Assembly (NCBI GenBank): GCA_964590395.1
Contig: CAZPVT010000016.1
Location: 1-11,797 of the forward strand
Direction of reading: 5' to 3'
Length of the DNA stretch: 11,797 bases
Origin: JAOABP01 sp964590395
GTDB taxonomy: Bacteria > Hydrothermota > Tepidihabitantia > Tepidihabitantales > Tepidihabitantaceae
In this document: piece by piece, positions 1-5,827 of the stretch
Position numbering within the stretch: the stretch's first letter is position 1
Layout of the letters: each line of letters begins with the position of its first letter
The notes under the pieces: model-generated
What the model was told of the DNA's origin: nothing
Databases searched by the model: none
What the model saw: only the letters and a program-made list of their open reading frames with translations
Position numbers and translations under genes: made by a program

Positions 1-1073
1 CATATCTTCAAAGTAATTGGCAAGTTTTTCTTTTCGGTTTTTACCCTTCAGGCCAATCATCTCATCTTTCAATTCGTTTACATTATAGCCAAGATATTCC
101 AATTGGGGTCGGTCATTTTCAGCGTAGTCAATAGCAAAAGAATAAGGGGGCGATGTAATAATAGCATCTATTGAGTTGTCTGCTAAATTCAGGTGCCGCG
201 CATCGCCGATTTCAAATCGGGCATTGCCAATCTTAAGGTCAAGCTTATCTCTTATCTGGATAAATGAATTGATTTGCCCCACATACCTTTTTAATACAGA
301 GGGAAAAAGAACATCAATACTTTTTGAGCATCTTCTTGCATAACCCATCGCATCTAAAAAGGCAAGCAGGGTTATTGCTTTCTCTGGTTTGAATCCATTG
401 TGATAAGAGAAATCCGCAGGCAACTGTTTACTGCTTATTAGGGTTTCATAGTTTGGGGACAGTTCGTTAACGATCGAAGATAACGTAGAGTGAGCAACTT
501 TTAATGCTTCAAACTTAACTTTACTCATTAAAACGCAAAAAGGGCTTTTTTCAATTCCAATAGAATCAATGCCGATTATACTTGCCTCTACATTCAAAGT
601 TCCGCTTCCGCACATCGGGTCAAGGACTGTCTCTCCTGGCTGAATCTTTAGGATATTTAATATCCCTTTTATTAACTGGGGATGGAATTTACCCCGGTAC
701 GGAAAAAGTCCATGGGTGGCGTAACCGGTAGAAAAGTTGCCTTCTTTGAAGTAAGACTTGGTTAGTTCTGACCTGCCTTCCCAGATAAGCGGGCTGTTGT
801 TTGAGCAAATTAGATAATGATAGGTTGGTATACCATCAACATTTTTAAAAAAGCCCCCCGGCGAATGATTTCATCTTTAGTAAGAAATTGGTACTCATAG
901 AAGGCAAATTCCAGTTCAAAGATCTCTGAGGTGTTGGGTAACAGTTCAAATTCTTCAGGCAATATAATAGAAACGATGTTAGGCAAGTTTGCTATTGAGT
1001 TAATTTCACTAACCGGTTTAATTCGCATATTTAAAATAGAAGTCCCTTTCATATTTGGATTTATCTCGGTCAT
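1..1073 (-). CDS. DNA methyltransferase (N4-cytosine/N6-adenine type), split by a -1 frameshift, C-terminus beyond the window
   Basis: The product would transfer a methyl group from S-adenosylmethionine to an amino group of a DNA base. The SAM-binding motif LDPMCGSGT lies near 598-624 and the catalytic motif IV TSPPY near 142-156, both in one open frame running from about 852 to the window edge without a stop. The order motif I before motif IV fits amino-methyltransferases of the alpha or gamma layout. The N-terminal 73 or so codons, starting at ATG 1073, lie in another frame that stops at 810; the two join around 842-859, in a run of six G, six T and five A. A missing base in G6 or T6, or -1 slippage on T-TTT-TTA, restores one protein. 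The N-terminus has no recognised domain. No good Shine-Dalgarno precedes the start. The neighbouring AbiE pair suggests a defence or restriction-modification setting, but no nuclease is visible. TRM11-like RNA methylases are an alternative, less likely because of SPPY rather than a typical RNA-type motif. Confidence 0.75.
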
Positions 1074-1096
1074 ATAACAACTTTACACACGCAATT

Positions 1097-1125
1097 ATTT
1101 AATCATTTTATTAAATAAAAGTCAA
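1097..1125 (-). promoter_or_regulatory. Candidate promoter of the methyltransferase gene
   Basis: On the minus strand TTGACT (1125-1120) is followed by 17 bases and TTAAAT (1102-1097). The -35 matches five of six consensus bases and the -10 four of six. Transcription would begin near 1090, about 17 bases ahead of ATG 1073, with no clear Shine-Dalgarno in between. This would let the methyltransferase be expressed separately from the upstream abiE operon. Confidence 0.45.
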
Positions 1126-1167
1126 GCCCAAATTGGGGGGATGATGACGGCACAGGTAGCCATAATT

Positions 1168-1272
1168 TTATTTTAACTCTATCAGGTTAACAGGACTTTC
1201 TGGGCCAATCCTGTAGACAAAAGAACCGGGCAGGACCCGTAATATCGCATATTTATATTCAATCTTTTCAAC
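1168..1272 (-). other. Short 34-codon open stretch after abiEii, origin unknown
   Basis: Directly behind abiEii, overlapping its stop codon in another frame, an open stretch runs from 1272 to the TAA at 1170-1168. Its peptide has protein-like composition (includes YAILRVLPGSFVYRIGPES) but no ATG, GTG or TTG start. It may be a gene-end remnant or chance. The same strand holds a weak hairpin at 1239-1227 (CGGG, 5-base loop, CCCG) followed by a T-rich run, which could be a poor terminator for the abiE operon. Confidence 0.15.
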
Positions 1273-2077
1273 TCAGCCCCTTCTTATCCAGAAGTTTTAA
1301 AATCATATCCCGGTCCAGTAATTTAAGTTCGTGCTTGTCCTCAACAAATCGCTCGACATCCTTCCTTACCTTTGTAAAATCAATCCGCGCCAATCTCTCT
1401 TTTAAAAAATCATTAAAATTATCTGCATTTAACTCCATTTTCTCTTTCTCGGTCTGCGCGATCGCATTATTGAGTAGTTCAAAATTAGGCATAACCCTTT
1501 TCCCCAAATACCAGATAAGGTCATAAAAGTCCCGCCCTTTAATGTATTTTCTAAAAAAGCCGGCATGAATTTTAGTAGCGTAAAGCGAAGGGATATCAAA
1601 ATGTAAGACGGCAAAAACAAAATGCCTGTTCACCAGAGAAAACTCTGTATTCCAGTCCGGAGGTGGATTGGAATCTATTTCCAGTTTAATAGCGACTCGC
1701 TGGTTCTTTTGTGGGGATAATTCTAAAGGATACAGAATATCTTTAAACTTAACCATCGCTGATTGGACAGGTCCTTTGGCACCTCTCTTAATCTCTACAG
1801 CAAGACCATATTTCTCTAATTCATGGGTAACTCTTTCTAAAAAACGGTCAAATTTATAGCCCTGTTTATTAATCAATGAAAAGTCAAGGTCTTCAGAAAA
1901 TCTCCTCAAGCCATAAATCAGTCTCAGCGCAGTGCCACCAACAAAGGCAAGGTTCTTAAAATAACCCTCATCGGCAACAATCTTTAATATCAGTAATTGT
2001 AAAAATTCTCTAATTGTGTGCACCTTCATCTCGCGGTTCGGAACGCCGGTAATAGTTTGCTTTATTAAATCAAGCAT
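1268..2077 (-). CDS. abiEii: AbiEii-type nucleotidyltransferase toxin of a type IV toxin-antitoxin system
   Basis: A 269-residue protein of the AbiEii/AbiGii (DUF1814, DNA polymerase beta-like nucleotidyltransferase) family. Visible motifs are the nucleotidyltransferase signature GGTALRLIYG at residues 47-56 followed by SEDLDF at 61-66, with D63 and D65 as likely metal ligands; a second acidic strand KLEID at 131-135; and the family's KGRDFYDLIWYL at 180-191. Known family members are GTP-binding nucleotidyltransferases that arrest growth during phage infection, and some act on tRNA acceptor ends; the target here is unknown. Length is normal and all motifs are present, so the toxin looks active. 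It starts three bases after the abiEi stop codon, in the order antitoxin then toxin, and is presumably co-transcribed and translationally coupled, since only a weak AAGAG sits upstream. The coding DNA is AT-rich compared with the right half of the window, compatible with horizontal acquisition. Confidence 0.92.
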   Translation of the reverse strand: MLDLIKQTITGVPNREMKVHTIREFLQLLILKIVADEGYFKNLAFVGGTALRLIYGLRRFSEDLDFSLINKQGYKFDRFLERVTHELEKYGLAVEIKRGAKGPVQSAMVKFKDILYPLELSPQKNQRVAIKLEIDSNPPPDWNTEFSLVNRHFVFAVLHFDIPSLYATKIHAGFFRKYIKGRDFYDLIWYLGKRVMPNFELLNNAIAQTEKEKMELNADNFNDFLKERLARIDFTKVRKDVERFVEDKHELKLLDRDMILKLLDKKGLS

Positions 2078-2080
2078 AAA

Positions 2081-2716
2081 TCAATGCTCTTTTTTTATAA
2101 AACTTAATAAATTTCCCACGACTTTAAGGATCTCCTTGTTTTCGTATCTCCGGGCAAAATCGATCAGAGTTCTCGTTCTTAATATCTCTAAATTTTGCAA
2201 CCGGTACGAGAGACTGAAGAGGTCCTCTCCTTTGCCTTTAAAATTCGCTAAATTTAAGTAAATAAAATCCAGAACTGCCTTTTCTGGCTCGGCGATAAAA
2301 ACCGGAAAGCCATTTTCATCCGCAATCTCCTTGAAGCCAAAAAATAAACCGGTTTTAAAGTGCTGATAAATGAAGGTGCCAAAAGCATTGGTAAACTGCG
2401 CCGTCTTTTTGGTGGTAACTGAAGTAACATCAACCACCTTTTCCGGAATCAAATCATAGTAGCCTAAGGCGTAAACTGTGCTTACATAGGATGGTGAATA
2501 CAGGGCATTAGCAAGGAAGATTCTGGACGGTTCAATTTTCCTGTCCCGCTCGTTTAAAATATAAAGCCCTCGTCTCAATTTGATAACCAAACCCTTCTTT
2601 TGCCACCCGACCAGCTGAGTTTTAAGCGTCCGGGTCCGCCGGTTGATATTAAAAATATGGGTCGACGAGATGATGGGAAACTCCCTAACCGCGTCTTTAA
2701 ATGCTAAATATTTCAT
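2081..2716 (-). CDS. abiEi: AbiEi-type antitoxin / autorepressor
   Basis: A 211-residue protein matching the AbiEi antitoxin layout: an N-terminal winged-helix region (about residues 1-55, ending in LRRGLYIL, the usual wing) and a C-terminal antitoxin domain with the conserved PEKAVLDFIY motif around residues 155-165. In studied AbiE systems the protein represses its own promoter by binding inverted repeats and counteracts the toxin without binding it directly (type IV). Here it precedes abiEii by a three-base gap and follows a strong promoter overlaid by a symmetric operator-like repeat that reaches its start codon. The start at 2716 is chosen because the promoter, operator and ATG line up; only a weak GGA sits near the start. 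The gene is full length with no visible damage. Confidence 0.9.
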   Translation of the reverse strand: MKYLAFKDAVREFPIISSTHIFNINRRTRTLKTQLVGWQKKGLVIKLRRGLYILNERDRKIEPSRIFLANALYSPSYVSTVYALGYYDLIPEKVVDVTSVTTKKTAQFTNAFGTFIYQHFKTGLFFGFKEIADENGFPVFIAEPEKAVLDFIYLNLANFKGKGEDLFSLSYRLQNLEILRTRTLIDFARRYENKEILKVVGNLLSFIKKEH

Positions 2717-2751
2717 TTCCGTAAATTATAAAAAATTATTATTTACCGAAA
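2716..2751 (-). promoter_or_regulatory. Inverted repeat, likely AbiEi operator
   Basis: Two 14-base arms, TTTCCGTAAATTAT at 2716-2729 and ATTATTTACCGAAA at 2738-2751 (plus strand), are inverted copies matching at 12 of 14 positions, separated by an A/T-rich 8-base spacer. Arm centres are 22 bp apart, about two helical turns, so both could be bound on one DNA face. The repeat covers the predicted transcription start through the abiEi start codon, where binding would block transcription. Binding by AbiEi is inferred from the known autoregulation of AbiE systems. Confidence 0.65.
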
Positions 2752-2753
2752 CA

Positions 2754-2782
2754 AGTATAAAACATCAAATTGGATTTGTCAA
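2754..2782 (-). promoter_or_regulatory. abiE promoter, near-consensus sigma70 type
   Basis: On the minus strand TTGACA (2782-2777) is followed by 17 bases and TATACT (2759-2754). All six -35 and five of six -10 bases match the consensus. Transcription would start near 2747, inside the inverted repeat, giving a leader of about 30 bases before abiEi. Confidence 0.75.
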
Positions 2783-2954
2783 GGAAATTTAATCAGAAAC
2801 CGCCCGCTACCCGCGCAGGGAAAAGTATAAATTTAAAAAGGCAATACCTTCCTTACCGTTTGTATCCGGGTAACAGAAAAAATTGATTTAAACATTCCCA
2901 AAGCCCCTTTTCATCACGAAGGAATGGAACCTTTGTAATCTCCTCTTTCAGAAT
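2783..2954. other. Region between abiE promoter and MGMT remnant; no convincing gene
   Basis: No complete gene is visible. In the same frame as, and directly behind, the stop of the MGMT remnant there is a minus-strand open stretch (2954 to TAA 2855-2853) with protein-like content including RDEKGLWECLNQFFLLPGYK, but no usual start codon. It may be a remnant of a further gene or chance. No good terminator hairpin was found. Confidence 0.25.
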
Positions 2955-3289
2955 TCAGAGTTTTGCGAGATACTTTTCGTAGTCCACAACCAGCAACTTA
3001 CCGCCCTTTTTGATAATCCGGTGCCCCTCTTTTTCTAAAAGTCCTTTTTGGTATTCAACACCGCCCGGATATTTGGAATTTACTTCGCCGCCGGCACCCG
3101 TTTCATAACCTCATCAACCTCAATCGGGGCGGGAATCAGGAACGTATCACCCAGTTTTGCGCCCCAGCGCCGCGCCAATTTCGGCGTGAGTTTAACCACC
3201 CTGGGCAAATCTTTACTATCGGTCAGTTTCTCCTGCCAGGACTTGACTCTTTTAGCCATTTTTTCTCCGGTGTCAGGCAGCGGCTTCAT
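2955..3289 (-). pseudogene. MGMT-family (alkylguanine methyltransferase-like) protein with internal deletion
   Basis: Two pieces of one family sit head to tail in different frames. The N-terminal piece begins at ATG 3289 (or the internal ATG 3259, giving MAKRVKSWQEK) and runs through RVVKLTPKLARRWG and PAPIEVDEVMKRVP to a TAA at 3082-3080. The C-terminal piece begins with NSKYPGGVEYQKGLLEKEG in the shifted frame from about 3086 and ends DYEKYLAKL at TGA 2957-2955. In the MGMT-like family as I know it, these segments flank roughly 55-60 residues carrying the DNA-binding helix and catalytic cysteine region, which are absent here. The simplest reading is an out-of-frame internal deletion that removed the catalytic core. 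The start overlaps the stop of the flavoprotein remnant by ATGA (3286-3289), so the two were probably an operon. The function was presumably DNA alkylation repair. Family identity is from remembered sequence pattern, not a search. Confidence 0.7.
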
Positions 3290-3884
3290 AATCTTTTTGC
3301 GATTGCCTTTACTAATAACTTCCCGAGAGTCTTGGCATTTTCAATCGGATTGAGGTCTTTATCCTCTTTAACATTACCCTTTCCACCGACACCGAAATAT
3401 GGGTAAGATTTCAAAGTGAGCGGGGCCATTCTCAGAGCCAAAGCAAAATTGAAGAGGTGTTCTAATACAAGACGGGGGTCGTCGCCGCCACAAACGGCAA
3501 CGAGACCGCAGGGTTTATCGTTTAGAGGATGCGGGTCTTTGAATCCTCTCATATCGTAAAAAAAGGATAGGCAAACAAGACGTTCCAGAAAGGCAGTCAA
3601 TCGCGACGGAATCGGAAAATAAAGCGGTGAGCCAATCACAACTGCCTAAGAATGCTTCATCTTGTCAAAAACAATTGCCAAATCGTCCGGTATGACGCAT
3701 TCATAGGGGTTTTTGAACATAAGTTGTAGCAGGCACGACAGGGTTCGATATTCAGTTCTGAAATCTGGATTACTTCTTTCTCAATCTCGGGAACTGTCTT
3801 TTTCGCTGATTTTAGAACTGTGGTTATCAATAGATTAGTGTTTCCTTTCTTTCTCATTGAACCGACTATTCCTAATATCTTCAT
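3286..3884 (-). pseudogene. Flavodoxin-fold NAD(P)H-dependent FMN reductase / iron-sulfur flavoprotein, doubly broken
   Basis: The N-terminus MKILGIVGSMRKKGNTNLLI is a typical FMN-binding loop (GS-R--GNT), followed by a cysteine cluster at C49, C52, C56 and, after frame repair, C63, as in iron-sulfur flavoproteins that ligate a 4Fe-4S cluster. The frame is lost at the C4 run 3709-3706, where one base seems missing; the zero frame then ends at 3657. The restored frame reads YECVIPDDLAIVFDKMKHS, meets TAG at 3648-3646, then continues as VVIGSPLYFPIPSRLTAFLE and on to the stop at 3286. Two independent lesions argue for a true pseudogene. The start at 3884 is supported by a GGAGG at 3896-3892, seven bases upstream; the longer start at 3905 would put that site inside the gene. 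The gene was probably co-translated with the following MGMT gene through an ATGA overlap. Confidence 0.8.
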
Positions 3885-3905
3885 CCTATTACCTCCATAT
3901 TTCAA

Positions 3906-3931
3906 ATTTGGTATATCGCCAAATGCTTGGC
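3906..3931 (-). promoter_or_regulatory. Two overlapping, mutually exclusive inverted repeats upstream of the flavoprotein remnant
   Basis: ATTTGG (3906-3911) pairs with CCAAAT (3919-3924) around a 7-base loop, while GCCAA (3918-3922) pairs with TTGGC (3927-3931) around a 4-base loop. The two share 3918-3924 and cannot form together. They lie between the GNAT and flavoprotein remnants, just ahead of the GGAGG ribosome site. They may be an operator or a relic of leader control; no T run follows, so a terminator is unlikely. Confidence 0.3.
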
Positions 3932-3985
3932 AATATAAAGGATAGTGCTGAAATGGAATTTCGGAGACCGTTGGGGTTTAAAGTT

Positions 3986-4478
3986 TTACATTTCATCCCT
4001 CAGCACCTTCTCCATCTTCCGCATTATTGTCCGATAGCCTGAATTTTTAAAAAACCTCAGCGCCGGCTGGTTGAACTCCCAGGTGGCAAGCTGAATAACC
4101 GTTATTCCTTTCTCTATCGCCCAGCGCTCAGCCCGCTGTAACAGCGATTTGCCGATGCCCATACCCTGAGATGCCCTTTTTACCGCAATTTCATTTATGC
4201 TGAGATAGGGGATGCTGATTAAATCATCGGGCTGGGTTTCAATGGTGGCATAAACATAGCCGACCAGTTCATCCCTTGCCGTCTCGGCAACAAAGATGAC
4301 GCTCTCTTTAGAACCCGATTGCGTGCAAATAAAAATCGGCACTGTGGGGAAACTCCATCAATTTCCCAAACTGGTTTGAGCGATGGTTTTGAACCATCTG
4401 GTAAACCTGCTCAGCAATGCCAAGAATCTGTTTTATGTCATTTTTCCTGACAGTCCGTATTTTAACCCGGTTATTCAT
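3986..4478 (-). pseudogene. GNAT-family N-acetyltransferase, frameshifted
   Basis: The C-terminal part has the acetyl-CoA-binding motif A of GNAT enzymes (INEIAVKRASQGMGIGKSLL) and the late motif (EFNQPALRFFKNSGYR). It transfers an acetyl group from acetyl-CoA to an unknown amine; the closest flavour is RimI-like or small-molecule GNATs. The N-terminal part begins at ATG 4478 (MNNRVKIRTVRKNDIKQIL) in another frame and runs to TAA 4310-4308. Removing one base at the TTC-TAA junction joins it to KESVIFVAE in the C-terminal frame and gives a protein of about 164 residues, a normal GNAT length. The ATG at 4342 therefore lies inside the gene and is unlikely to be the true start. The lesion looks like a one-base insertion. 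No Shine-Dalgarno is seen before 4478. It could also be an assembly error. Confidence 0.75.
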
Positions 4479-4561
4479 TGGATTTTCTATTTAGTAGTAA
4501 ATTTGCGTCTTCCCCATCATCTTCAACCCTGATGATATACCCCCCCTTCCGCTCATTTCCG

Positions 4562-5080
4562 TCAGGCCTGCTGCGCTGCCTGCCTTTTTACAATCGCCAT
4601 AACTTTATCCGGCTGATTGGTTGAAAAGACAAACTCCTTGAACCCCGCAGTCTTCAGGGTCAAAACAACCCGTGGGCTTCCAATGACATTATAGACCAGG
4701 CGCCATTTTCCCCGGACTCTGCCGATGCGAATTCCCCAGCCGTAATAGTTGAGGATTGAGGCATCATCTAAATAACAGTTCTCAATTTCACGCCAGAGAA
4801 TCATACGTTTAAAAACTCCATAGGCAACAATTAGGTAATGAGCGGTGATGGCGATGCGCAAAAAACTGAAATTGATGGTGATGCCAAGAAACAACAGAAA
4901 CATAATCAGGAAAAACCAGTTTGGTGCCGGCCGGTCGCCAACCGGTCCAAAAATAATCTGATAGATGAGCATAAAAAGCATTACCGCGGTAACCACGGTA
5001 CCAATAACTACCGTCCATCGGGAAAGTATCCTTTCCTGGTAGAGATTTTCAGCTGGCTTTTTCTGGGAGAAATTATTCAT
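4562..5080 (-). CDS. Two-helix membrane protein with PH-like C-terminal domain
   Basis: A 172-residue protein with a short cytoplasmic N-terminus, two hydrophobic segments (about residues 21-45 and 54-75) and a soluble C-terminal domain. The C-terminal part, with ILWREIENCYLDD, GWGIRIG and a final FVFSTNQPDKVMAIV, resembles bacterial PH-like domains found in small membrane proteins of unknown role; this is a family-level impression. A modest AAGAG lies a few bases upstream of ATG 5080. It follows the LiaI-like gene by 34 bases on the same strand and is likely its operon partner, perhaps in envelope stress or membrane organisation, which is inference from the neighbours. It is intact. Confidence 0.7.
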   Translation of the reverse strand: MNNFSQKKPAENLYQERILSRWTVVIGTVVTAVMLFMLIYQIIFGPVGDRPAPNWFFLIMFLLFLGITINFSFLRIAITAHYLIVAYGVFKRMILWREIENCYLDDASILNYYGWGIRIGRVRGKWRLVYNVIGSPRVVLTLKTAGFKEFVFSTNQPDKVMAIVKRQAAQQA

Positions 5081-5114
5081 ATAATCTCTTCACCGCTTTA
5101 AAGATCAGAATTTA

Positions 5115-5351
5115 TTAGCCCTCCCCTTCATTAGAAATTCTGTCTGATTTGCGATCGCATTTCCGCCACTTTTTCCATTCTTTATAGCCTGCCCAGTCCG
5201 ACCACCAGGGCTGACGTCTGAATAAGAGTCGCACCCCGATAACAATGAGGATGCCGGGCCAGATGACACTCCAGACCGCAATCGAGATGACCCCTAAATT
5301 TTTCAACAGGAAAATGATTCCGGTGATGATAAGGATAATTCCAATTGTCAT
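5115..5351 (-). CDS. LiaI/LiaF-like (DUF5668-type) small membrane protein
   Basis: A 78-residue protein with two closely spaced hydrophobic helices (about residues 1-16 and 24-43), a Trp-Pro turn (WSVIWPGILIVIG) and a charged tail rich in W, K, R and D. The pattern of a glycine-rich first helix ending in FLLKNLGVI followed by W--IWP--LI-IG is that of the LiaI-LiaF-like transmembrane region, known in Firmicutes from cell-envelope stress modules. The start at 5351 is preceded by GAGGAAAGGA and overlaps the stop of a 33-codon ORF by ATGA, both supporting this start. It precedes the PH-like membrane protein by 34 bases. Confidence 0.75.
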   Translation of the reverse strand: MTIGIILIITGIIFLLKNLGVISIAVWSVIWPGILIVIGVRLLFRRQPWWSDWAGYKEWKKWRKCDRKSDRISNEGEG

Positions 5352-5449
5352 TTCCTTTCCTCTGCTTTCTGGTTATGCCCGATAGCTCTGGCATATCCTT
5401 TTGGGAGTGGATAACCTCGTGCCCAAAGTTTTTTAATTAAAAGCATCAT
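5348..5449 (-). CDS. Possible 33-residue small protein coupled to the LiaI-like gene
   Basis: From ATG 5449 (or the adjacent ATG 5446) to TGA 5350-5348 a 33-codon ORF encodes a strongly basic peptide with a short hydrophobic start (MMLLIKKLW), a Gly/Pro/Tyr-rich middle (GYPLPKGYARAIG) and a charged end (KAEERK). AAAGGG lies four to seven bases upstream. Its stop overlaps the start of the next gene by ATGA, the usual sign of translational coupling. A promoter with TTGACA and TACAAT lies just upstream, making this the first ORF of the membrane operon. I do not recognise the peptide. The reading frame, ribosome site, overlap and promoter together favour a real small gene, though a leader-only role is possible. 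Confidence 0.5.
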   Translation of the reverse strand: MMLLIKKLWARGYPLPKGYARAIGHNQKAEERK

Positions 5450-5693
5450 TATTCCCTTTGGCAAATTGTAACCACCTGCCATTGTTTGTCAACCCAGTGT
5501 TTAAGCCCCTGTCTGTGATTGCGGTCAAGTTCTCAAGGCGATGGAATTTTATTACGTCGGGGTTGGTCTTTAATCGCTCACAGGAGCATTGAGGATATTC
5601 ACTACATAAATCAAAACCTTTACCATAACAGCACCGGCGAATCTCGCAGCCTCTAACATCGCCCGGGCGGATTAAACAGACCTTTCTTAATTG
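5433..5693 (-). pseudogene. DUF3795-like cysteine-rich gene remnant
   Basis: An 86-codon open stretch without a start codon begins after a TGA at 5696-5694 and ends at TAA 5435-5433. Its middle reads RGCEIRRCCYGKGFDLCSEY followed by PQCSCERL, matching the typical end of DUF3795 proteins (C-IRKCA--KG---C-EC---PCEKL), which probably bind metal through these cysteines and have no known function. The N-terminal cysteine motif CG--C--C expected upstream is missing, and the same frame carries two stops there (TGA at 5696-5694 and another about 15 bases further upstream). The end overlaps the promoter and first ORF of the membrane operon, so the gene has probably been overwritten or decayed. Confidence 0.5.
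5465..5492 (-). promoter_or_regulatory. Promoter of the small membrane-protein operon
   Basis: On the minus strand TTGACA (5492-5487) is followed by 16 bases and TACAAT (5470-5465), matching eleven of twelve consensus bases. Transcription would start near 5458, only about nine bases ahead of the 33-codon ORF, leaving room for the AAAGGG ribosome site. Confidence 0.65.
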
Positions 5694-5738
5694 TCAAAGC
5701 ACCAAAATTCAAGTACCAGTTTCTGCTTTTTTCATTCC

Positions 5739-5827
5739 TAATAAATCAATAAAACAAATATCTATTTATAATTATATACAATATATACTTGTAAGTAGTT
5801 AAATTTGTTTTATCTTATTGATTATTA
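5739..5827. repeat. AT-rich imperfect inverted repeat, about 89 bp
   Basis: The arm TAAAACAAAT (5750-5759) is the exact inverse of ATTTGTTTTA (5803-5812). Outside these, TAATAAATCAAT (5739-5750) pairs with ATTGATTATTA (5817-5827) with one unpaired base, the right arm carrying five extra bases between the two blocks. The 43 bases between the arms are almost pure A and T with several TATA-like steps. No flanking direct repeat is seen. It could be a bidirectional regulatory element, a miniature mobile-element relic, or a structured AT-rich spacer between the operons pointing left and right. Confidence 0.5.

Noticed and set aside
1227..1239. Terminator hairpin behind abiEii
   Set aside because: The stem is only four base pairs and the following T-rich run is interrupted.
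1335..2261. Plus-strand ORFs of 60-80 codons opposite the abiE genes
   Set aside because: They lie antisense to two clear family members, lack ribosome sites and look like composition shadows.
3986..4342. GNAT read as a complete 118-residue gene starting at 4342
   Set aside because: The N-terminal strand and helix of the fold are missing, and they are found in the adjacent frame from ATG 4478.
4479..4561. Open minus-strand stretch ending in an overlap with the GNAT start codon
   Set aside because: It has no start codon in frame and passes through a G7 run; no ribosome site or family supports a gene.
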